Positions 5,793-11,150 of a DNA stretch of 11,150 bases are shown here, one piece after another; the first letter of the stretch is position 1, and each line of letters opens with the position of its first letter. The position numbers and the translations under genes were made by a program. Below the pieces are notes generated by a model. The model was not told where the DNA came from, did no database searches, and was given only the letters and a program-made list of their open reading frames with translations. This DNA is from Synergistaceae bacterium (GTDB lineage Bacteria; Synergistota; Synergistia; Synergistales; Aminobacteriaceae): positions 1 to 11,150 of the forward strand of contig JALHFZ010000062.1 of NCBI GenBank assembly GCA_022837505.1, read 5' to 3'.

Positions 5793-6905
5793 ATGAAGGA
5801 TAATGCCGGATTTTTCCCTCAGCGCCTCGCAAGGGTGCAGGAAGAGCTGCGCTCCGCAGGGGCCGACGCCCTCATTCTTTTCAGCAGCGAGTCGGACAAT
5901 CGCCCGTCCATTCAGTATCTTTCCGGGTTCACCGGCTCCTTCGCCGTCCTGGTTGTGGGGTTGAAGGGCGGCTTCCTCGTCACCGACTCCCGGTATTTCC
6001 TCCAGGGGCAGGAGCAGTCCTTCTTTCCCCTCGGGAAGATGGAGGACCGGGACCCCTGGCCTGCCATACAAGAGGCCCTGGGCACGCTCGATGTGAAATC
6101 TCTTGCAGTGGAGGAGGACAAACTCACTCTCGACCGGGCGGAGGAGCTTTCCAAAATCGTCCCCTCCCTCGTGAAGACCCGCCGGCTCGTGCTCAGGCTC
6201 CGGGCGGTCAAAGACGAAGAAGAACTTGATCTCCTCAGGCATTCCGCGAAGATCGCCTCCGAGGCCTTCGAAGCCTTCCTTCCGGCCATCCGCCCGGGGA
6301 GAAGGGAATGGGAGGTGGCTGCCGACCTCGTCCTCGAAATTCGGAAGAGGGGGGCCGAACAGATGGCCAAGGGGCATTTCGTCGTGGCCTCCGGCCCAAG
6401 GGGAGCCCGCCCTCACGGCGTCTTCTCCGACCGGGTGCTCGAGGAGGGGGATTTTATCACTCTGGATTTCGGTGCTGTCTACAAGGGGTATTTCTCCGAT
6501 ATGACCCGCACGGTGGGCCTCGGCAGGGTCGATCCGAAGCTCCTTGAGATCTATTCTGTTGTTGAGGAAGCCCGAAAGAGGGCAGTGGCGGCAATCTCCT
6601 CCTCCGTCACGGGAAGAGAGGCCGACGAGGCCGCCAGAGGCTACATTCGGTCAAAGGGGTGGGGGGAGGCCTTCACCCATTCCACCGGGCACGGCATCGG
6701 CCTCGAGCTCCACGAGCTTCCCGTGGTGAGCCGCCTCAACGGGGAAAAGCTTCCCGTGAACTCCGTGGTGACCGTTGAGCCGGGGATCTACGTGGAGGGG
6801 CTCGGCGGCGTGCGCATCGAGGACGACGTGATCGTCCGTCCCGACGGGTGCGAGGTCATCACATCGGCCTCTCCCACCGAGCTGCGCCTTCTCTCTCCGG
6901 CGTAA
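5793..6905 (+). CDS. Xaa-Pro aminopeptidase, peptidase family M24
   Basis: This 370-residue cytoplasmic metallopeptidase should release the N-terminal residue before proline (or act as an Xaa-Pro dipeptidase). Residues 8-130 form a creatinase-type N-terminal domain (RPSIQYLSGFTGSFA, LVTDSRYF). Residues 138-367 form the pita-bread M24 catalytic domain. All five dinuclear metal ligands are visible: Asp225 in LDFGA, Asp236 in FSDMTRT, His300 in STGHGIGLELHE, Glu329 in VTVEPGIY and Glu343 in VRIEDDV. Supporting histidines are His208 (RPHGV) and His307. Length is typical of the short bacterial PepQ/YpdF-like group. The ATG has GAAGGAAG (5775-5782) 10 nt upstream. It has its own extended -10 promoter and lies 91 nt before a peptide importer operon. 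Uptake of peptides followed by cleavage of proline-containing ones is a sensible pairing, though this is inference from position. Methionine aminopeptidase is excluded by the N-terminal domain. Confidence 0.95.
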   Translation: MKDNAGFFPQRLARVQEELRSAGADALILFSSESDNRPSIQYLSGFTGSFAVLVVGLKGGFLVTDSRYFLQGQEQSFFPLGKMEDRDPWPAIQEALGTLDVKSLAVEEDKLTLDRAEELSKIVPSLVKTRRLVLRLRAVKDEEELDLLRHSAKIASEAFEAFLPAIRPGRREWEVAADLVLEIRKRGAEQMAKGHFVVASGPRGARPHGVFSDRVLEEGDFITLDFGAVYKGYFSDMTRTVGLGRVDPKLLEIYSVVEEARKRAVAAISSSVTGREADEAARGYIRSKGWGEAFTHSTGHGIGLELHELPVVSRLNGEKLPVNSVVTVEPGIYVEGLGGVRIEDDVIVRPDGCEVITSASPTELRLLSPA

Positions 6906-6911
6906 AATCTT

Positions 6912-6927
6912 CCGGCATTTCTGCCGG
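6912..6927 (+). other. Short hairpin just after the M24 peptidase gene
   Basis: CCGGCA (6912-6917) and TGCCGG (6922-6927) form a perfect 6-bp GC-rich stem with a TTTC loop, starting 7 nt after the stop codon. No T-run follows, so it is not a standard intrinsic terminator. It may protect the mRNA end or mark a weak termination point ahead of the transporter operon. Confidence 0.4.
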
Positions 6928-6996
6928 TCCATATAGAGCAAGCTCTTTCAAAAGGTTCTTTCGAGAAAGAAATAAAAAGAGAGGAATGGTGACAGA

Positions 6997-8505
6997 ATGA
7001 AAAAGTTTCGTTCCGTACTGCTCGCGCTTCTCCTGATCGGGGTCTTCTGCCTTCCCGCCTTCGCTTCCGAGCTGAGGCTGGCCCAGGTAGCCGACATATC
7101 GAGCCTCGATCCCCACCGGGTGAGCGACATCTACTCCGCAAACGTCATCCGTCAGGTCTACAGCAACCTCGTCCAGGTGAACGAGAATATGGAGATCGTC
7201 CCCGATCTCGCCGAATCCTGGGAGAACCCCGACGATCTCACGTGGATCTTTCATCTCCGCAAGGGTGTGAAGTTCCATAACGGCGAGCCCTTCACCGCGG
7301 CCGACGTGAAATTTTCCATGGAGCGGATTAAGGATCCCAAGACGGCCTCCCCCGGCGCTACTCACCTTAAAGAAGTGCAGTCCATAGAAGTTCTGGATGA
7401 CAATACTTTGAAGCTCGTCACAAAGCGCCCCTATGCTCCCATGCTTATGAGCCTGACCCGCTACGAGACCTCCATTCTCAACGAGAAAGCGGTCACTGAG
7501 GCCGGTGCGGACTACGGCAGCAAGGCCGCCGTGGGAACGGGCCCCTTCAAGTTCGTGAGCTGGTCCCGGGGCGACAAGGTCACCCTGGAGAAGTTCGACG
7601 GCTATTTCCGCGGTCCCGCATCCATCGACACGGTTATCTACCGGGGCATTCCCGAGGACGCCACCCGTCTTGTGGAGCTCGAGTCCGGCGGCATCGATCT
7701 TATCCCCGGGAACTTCCCCTACCAGGAATTCGCGAACATCAAGCAGAATGACAAGTATCTCACCTACATGACCCCCGCCATGTCTACCCTCTACATGGGG
7801 CTCAACACGGAAGTGAAGCCCTTCGGCGACAAGAAAGTCCGGCAGGCAATGAACTACGCCATAGACAAGCAGGCCATCGTGGACGCCATCTATTTCGGCT
7901 TCGGGGCTCCCTCGAAGGGGCCACTTTCTCCCGTGATCTGGGGCGCCGACCCCTCCCGGCAGCCTGCCTACCCTTATGACCCCGAAAAGGCGAAGGCCCT
8001 GCTGAAAGAGGCGGGATACGCCGACGGCTTCGATATGACCATCTACTCGGACAACAGAACAGAGCGGCGAAGCGCTGCCGAGCTGATCCAGGCCTTCCTC
8101 TCAGAGGTGGGTGTCCGGGCGAAGATCGAGATCATGGAGTGGAGTGCCCTTCTGTCTACGTCAGCCAAGGGGATCGACGGCGCCTTCATGCTCGGCTGGA
8201 CAGGCACAGGCGACGCCGACGGCGGTCTGACCCCCCTCTATCACTCTTTTAACATCGGCGCGTCCAACCGTTTTCGTTACAAGAACCCCGAGCTTGACGC
8301 CATGCTCGAAAAGGGAACGGCCACCCTCGACCAGGAGGCCCGTAAAAAGGTCTATGCCGAGGCTCAGGAGCTCATCGTCCAGGAGTGCCCGCTGGTCTTC
8401 ATGATCAGCCAGGAGCTGCTTGCAGCGTCCACAAAGAACGTGAAGGGATTTCTTCTCTATCCCAACATGATCAGCCCCCTGTACGCCGTCACCCTTACCA
8501 AGTAG
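6997..8505 (+). CDS. ABC transporter substrate-binding protein, family 5 (dipeptide/oligopeptide type)
   Basis: This 502-residue protein is the extracytoplasmic receptor of the importer encoded downstream. Residues 1-23 are a Sec signal peptide: MKKFRS, a hydrophobic core, then AFA with cleavage expected before Ser24. The cysteine at 18 is not in a lipobox, so the protein should be free in the periplasm, pointing to a diderm cell. The mature part is a full SBP_bac_5 domain: SSLDPH (35-40), LVQVNENMEIVPDLAESW (58-75), the family signature WIFHLRKGVKFHNGEPFTAADV (83-104), VGTGPFKF, then VRQAMNYAIDKQAIV and DPEKAKALLKEAGY in the second lobe. Binding-pocket residues do not let me choose between dipeptides, oligopeptides, glutathione or nickel; peptides are favoured by the nearby peptidase. 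The ribosome site is modest: GAGG at 6981-6984 is 12 nt away and GGTGA is closer. The start is fixed by the signal peptide. Confidence 0.95.
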   Translation: MKKFRSVLLALLLIGVFCLPAFASELRLAQVADISSLDPHRVSDIYSANVIRQVYSNLVQVNENMEIVPDLAESWENPDDLTWIFHLRKGVKFHNGEPFTAADVKFSMERIKDPKTASPGATHLKEVQSIEVLDDNTLKLVTKRPYAPMLMSLTRYETSILNEKAVTEAGADYGSKAAVGTGPFKFVSWSRGDKVTLEKFDGYFRGPASIDTVIYRGIPEDATRLVELESGGIDLIPGNFPYQEFANIKQNDKYLTYMTPAMSTLYMGLNTEVKPFGDKKVRQAMNYAIDKQAIVDAIYFGFGAPSKGPLSPVIWGADPSRQPAYPYDPEKAKALLKEAGYADGFDMTIYSDNRTERRSAAELIQAFLSEVGVRAKIEIMEWSALLSTSAKGIDGAFMLGWTGTGDADGGLTPLYHSFNIGASNRFRYKNPELDAMLEKGTATLDQEARKKVYAEAQELIVQECPLVFMISQELLAASTKNVKGFLLYPNMISPLYAVTLTK

Positions 8506-8522
8506 AAAAGAGAACAATCTGC

Positions 8523-8561
8523 GCGCCGGAGGGGGAGTTTTTTTCCGCTCCCCTCCGGCGC
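8523..8561 (+). other. Strong intercistronic hairpin between binding-protein and permease genes
   Basis: GCGCCGGAGGGGGAG (8523-8537) pairs with CTCCCCTCCGGCGC (8548-8561) with one bulged G and a 10-nt loop that contains seven T residues. No T-run follows the stem, so it is not a normal terminator in this direction. Its place right after the binding-protein gene is typical of structures that protect the upstream message and let the receptor be made in excess over the membrane parts. That role is inferred from known ABC operons. Confidence 0.7.
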
Positions 8562-8581
8562 CTCAGTGGAGGATGTGCCCC

Positions 8582-9517
8582 ATGCTTCGTTACTTTCTGA
8601 AGAGACTGCTCTTTCTCATCCCCGTGCTGCTCGGAGTGTCCATCGTGATCTTCGTCATCGTTCACCTGGCCCCGGGCGACCCGGCGGAGGTGATGCTCGG
8701 CCCCAGCGCCACTCAGGAGGAGATAACCAACCTGAGGGAACAGCTCGGGCTCACAAAGCCTTTATACGTTCAATACGGCATCTTTCTGACAAACGCCCTC
8801 AAGGGGGACCTCGGACGGTCCATAAAGACCAACGCTCCGGTGGTAGACGAGATTCTCGAACGCTTTCCCGTCACCCTCACCCTCGCCATCCTCGGGATGA
8901 TCTTCGCAATCGCCATCGGCCTTCCCCTGGGGATACTGGCGGCCCTGAAACAGAATACCTGGGTGGACGCCCTGGCCAGCTTCTTCGCCCTCGTTGGGTT
9001 CTCCATCCCGAACTTCTGGGTGGGGCTGATGCTCATGCTGCTGCTGTCAATCTATATCCCCATTCTTCCCTCGTCGGGGTTCGACTCGTGGAAGAACCTC
9101 ATCATGCCCACCATCGTATTGGGCATTCAGACCATGGCGGTCATTGCCCGGATGACACGGTCGAGCATGCTCGAGGTCATTCGCCAGGATTACGTCCGCA
9201 CCGCCAAGGCAAAGGGGATCTCCGACCGTCTCGTCCTCACCCGGCACATTCTAAGCAACGTGATGATCCCCGTCATCACCATCGCCGGGCTCTACTTCGG
9301 CCACCAGCTCGGCGGGGTGGTTATCACCGAGACGATCTTCTCCATCCCCGGCCTCGGCCGGCTCATCGTTGATGCCATCCGCGCCCAGGATTACCCCGTA
9401 GTTCAGGGGGGCGTTCTCTTCTTCGCCCTCTGCGTGGGCATAGTGAACCTTCTGGTAGATCTGCTCTATGCTGTGCTTGATCCCCGGATCAAGGCCCAGT
9501 ACAGGGCCGCGAAATAA
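8582..9517 (+). CDS. dppB: Peptide ABC transporter permease, DppB/OppB type
   Basis: This 311-residue inner-membrane protein is one of the two permease subunits. It begins MLRYFLKRLL followed by the first membrane helix (about 9-28). The conserved HLAPGDPAE at 28-36 and the periplasmic segment with LGLTKPLYVQYG (55-66) and GDLGRS (75-80) are hallmarks of the DppB/GsiC subgroup. Further membrane helices lie near 98-121, 132-160, 172-192, 228-250 and 275-299. The EAA loop that docks with the ATPase is DYVRTAKAKGISDRLVLTRH (203-222). I place the start at the ATG at 8582, with GGAGG (8568-8572) 9 nt upstream; the ATG at 8573 would adjoin that site with no gap. The order binding protein, B, C, D is the usual one. 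The dppB symbol reflects the family; the substrate is not shown by the sequence. Confidence 0.92.
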   Translation: MLRYFLKRLLFLIPVLLGVSIVIFVIVHLAPGDPAEVMLGPSATQEEITNLREQLGLTKPLYVQYGIFLTNALKGDLGRSIKTNAPVVDEILERFPVTLTLAILGMIFAIAIGLPLGILAALKQNTWVDALASFFALVGFSIPNFWVGLMLMLLLSIYIPILPSSGFDSWKNLIMPTIVLGIQTMAVIARMTRSSMLEVIRQDYVRTAKAKGISDRLVLTRHILSNVMIPVITIAGLYFGHQLGGVVITETIFSIPGLGRLIVDAIRAQDYPVVQGGVLFFALCVGIVNLLVDLLYAVLDPRIKAQYRAAK

Positions 9518-9536
9518 GAGAGGAGGAGGGAATAGT

Positions 9537-10439
9537 ATGAGCGGCGAAAAAACGGTTCTTCCTCTTTCCCTTGACGCGGCCGTCGTCCGGGAGAAGCGGC
9601 GCAGCCCCTGGTGGGAGGTGTGGCGGCGGCTCCGGCGCAACAAGGCCGCCGTGGCGGGGATGTCGGTGGTCATCCTTCTGGTGGTCGTGGCGATCCTCGC
9701 CCCTGTCCTTGCCCCCTATGATCCCAACCAGACGAACATCCGCCAGCGCCTCCAGGGCCCCTCGTCGGAGCACCCCCTGGGGACGGACAATTTCGGCCGG
9801 GATATGCTCAGCCGGATCATCTACGGCAGCCGGATCTCCCTTTATGTCGGCTTCGTGGCGGTGGGGATCGGCGCCATCTTCGGGGGCATCCTCGGGGCCA
9901 TCGGCGGGTACTACGGAGGGCGTCTCGACAACTTCATCATGCGGTGCATGGACGTCCTTCTGGCCATACCCCAGATCATCCTGGCCATCGCCATCGTGGG
10001 CGTCCTGGGGACGAGCCTTCTCAACCTCATGATCGCCGTGGGGATAAGCCAGCTTCCCCGGTACGCCCGGGTGGTCCGGGCTTCGGCCCTCACCGTCCGG
10101 GGGCAGGAGTACGTGGAGGCGGCCCGGGCGGTCGGAGCAAGCGACAGGCGGATAATCCTCGAGAACATCCTGCCCAACTGCATGGCTCCGATCATCGTTC
10201 AGAGCACCCTCGGAGTTGCCCAGGCGATCCTCTCGGCGGCGGCCCTCTCCTTTCTCGGTCTGGGGATTCAACCCCCCACGGCGGAATGGGGCTCCATGCT
10301 CAGCTCGGGAAGACAGTTCCTGCGGAACGCTCCCTATCTCACATTCTTTCCGGGGCTTGCCATCTCCATCGTCGTGCTCGCCCTGAACATCTTCGGCGAC
10401 GGCCTGCGGGATTCCCTTGATCCCAAGCTGCGCCAGTAG
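9537..10439 (+). CDS. dppC: Peptide ABC transporter permease, DppC/OppC type
   Basis: This 300-residue inner-membrane protein is the second permease, partner of the DppB-type protein. It has the OppC_N region (WEVWRRLRRNKAAVAG, 26-41), a first membrane helix (about 40-60), the family signature HPLGTDNFGRDMLSR (79-93), then helices near 100-122, 138-160, 160-175, 215-240 and 268-288. The EAA loop is EYVEAARAVGASDRRIILEN (191-210), followed by LPNCMAP. The sequence SFLGLGIQPPTAEWG (238-252) is typical of the group. Start at the ATG at 9537, with AGGAGGAGGG (9521-9530) 6 nt upstream; in-frame codons back to 9468 overlap the upstream gene and have no ribosome site. It begins 19 nt after the dppB-type stop, so the genes are co-transcribed. 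Confidence 0.93.
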   Translation: MSGEKTVLPLSLDAAVVREKRRSPWWEVWRRLRRNKAAVAGMSVVILLVVVAILAPVLAPYDPNQTNIRQRLQGPSSEHPLGTDNFGRDMLSRIIYGSRISLYVGFVAVGIGAIFGGILGAIGGYYGGRLDNFIMRCMDVLLAIPQIILAIAIVGVLGTSLLNLMIAVGISQLPRYARVVRASALTVRGQEYVEAARAVGASDRRIILENILPNCMAPIIVQSTLGVAQAILSAAALSFLGLGIQPPTAEWGSMLSSGRQFLRNAPYLTFFPGLAISIVVLALNIFGDGLRDSLDPKLRQ

Positions 10440-10460
10440 TCCGGTAGGGAGGTTTCTTTC

Positions 10461-11150
10461 ATGTCCTCACCCCTTTTGGAAGTACGGGATCTCAGCGTGA
10501 TCTACAAAACCTATGAAGGCACCGTTGCCGCGGTGAACGGCCTCGATTTCTCCCTCGAGGCGGGGAAGACCCTCGGCCTCGTGGGGGAGTCGGGGAGCGG
10601 AAAATCCATGACCTCCCTTGCGGTCATGGGGCTTATCCCCCGCCCCCACGGCAAGATCGTCTCGGGAAAAATCCATTTCAAGGGGACAAACCTTCTCTCC
10701 CTGAAGCCCCGGGAGATGCGCAAAATCCGGGGGAAGGACATCTCCATGATCTTCCAGGAGCCCATGACCTCCCTGAACCCCGTCTACACCATCGGGCGGC
10801 AGATCGTGGAGGGAATCCGGGCCCACGGAGGGATGTCGGGAAGGGAGGCCCGGGACCGGGCAGTGGAGATGCTCGCCAAGGTGGGAATTCCGAGCCCCGA
10901 AAAGCGGGTGAAGGAGTACCCCCACCGCCTCAGCGGAGGGATGCGCCAGCGGGTGATGATTGCCATGGCTCTCTCCCTGAACCCCGAGCTGCTCATTGCC
11001 GACGAGCCCACCACGGCCCTCGACGTCACAATCCAGGCCCAGATCCTCGAGCTTATGGAGGGTCTGAAAAAAGAGCGGACCATGTCCATTCTTCTCATCA
11101 CCCATAATCTGGGGATTGTGGCCGAATCGGCTCAAAGAGTGGCGGTGATG
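10461..11150 (+). CDS. dppD: Peptide ABC transporter ATP-binding protein, DppD/OppD type (cut by window edge)
   Basis: The first 230 residues are present and the frame is open to the right edge. The cytoplasmic ATPase drives the importer by binding the EAA loops of the two permeases. Visible motifs are Walker A GESGSGKS (42-49), Q-loop Gln99 in IFQEPMTSLNP, ABC signature LSGGMRQR (157-164), Walker B LLIADEPTTALD (177-188) and H-loop His215 in LLITHNLG. The MTSLNPVYTIGRQI stretch (102-115) and IADEPTTALDVTIQAQI are typical of OppD/DppD. The H-loop reads THNLG where THDLG is usual, a mild change. The missing end should hold the oligopeptide-specific C-terminal region. The ATG has GGGAGG (10448-10453) 7 nt upstream and lies 21 nt after the dppC-type stop. 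A DppF-type second ATPase would be expected next. Confidence 0.94.
   Translation, partial: MSSPLLEVRDLSVIYKTYEGTVAAVNGLDFSLEAGKTLGLVGESGSGKSMTSLAVMGLIPRPHGKIVSGKIHFKGTNLLSLKPREMRKIRGKDISMIFQEPMTSLNPVYTIGRQIVEGIRAHGGMSGREARDRAVEMLAKVGIPSPEKRVKEYPHRLSGGMRQRVMIAMALSLNPELLIADEPTTALDVTIQAQILELMEGLKKERTMSILLITHNLGIVAESAQRVAVM

Overview
The window looks like ordinary chromosomal DNA from a GC-rich, peptide- or amino-acid-using bacterium. Genes are closely packed and mostly preceded by strong AGGAG-type ribosome binding sites. A peptide-type ABC importer next to a proline-specific peptidase, and a substrate-binding protein with a signal-peptidase-I leader and no lipobox, suggest a diderm anaerobe such as a member of the Synergistota. 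That placement is inferred from gene content and style; no marker gene here proves it.

Left part (1-2330), all on the minus strand. In transcription order it holds ogt (O6-alkylguanine-DNA alkyltransferase), an overlapping AlkA/Mag-type 3-methyladenine DNA glycosylase, panB (first committed step of pantothenate synthesis) with its own candidate promoter and a clear intrinsic terminator, and the first 54 codons of a class I/II aminotransferase that runs off the left edge. ogt and the glycosylase form a small alkylation-repair unit.

Middle part (2516-5701), all on the plus strand. It holds a YcdX-type PHP-domain metallophosphatase with every metal ligand present, an orphan N-terminal fragment of an IS5-type transposase followed by a 12-bp tandem repeat, a YbaK-type Cys-tRNA(Pro) deacylase, and a 331-residue protein I cannot assign. 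The last has a possible winged-helix N-terminus, and a perfect AT-rich inverted repeat brackets its probable -10 element.

Right part (5793-11150), plus strand. It holds an M24 Xaa-Pro aminopeptidase with an extended -10 promoter, then the start of a dipeptide/oligopeptide importer operon: periplasmic binding protein, a strong intercistronic hairpin, two permeases and an ATPase cut by the right edge. The layout fits peptide uptake followed by cytoplasmic hydrolysis of proline-containing peptides.

I see no CRISPR array, no tRNA or rRNA, no phage gene and no convincing new multi-gene system. The least explained items are the unassigned protein with its operator-like promoter region and the standing transposase fragment.
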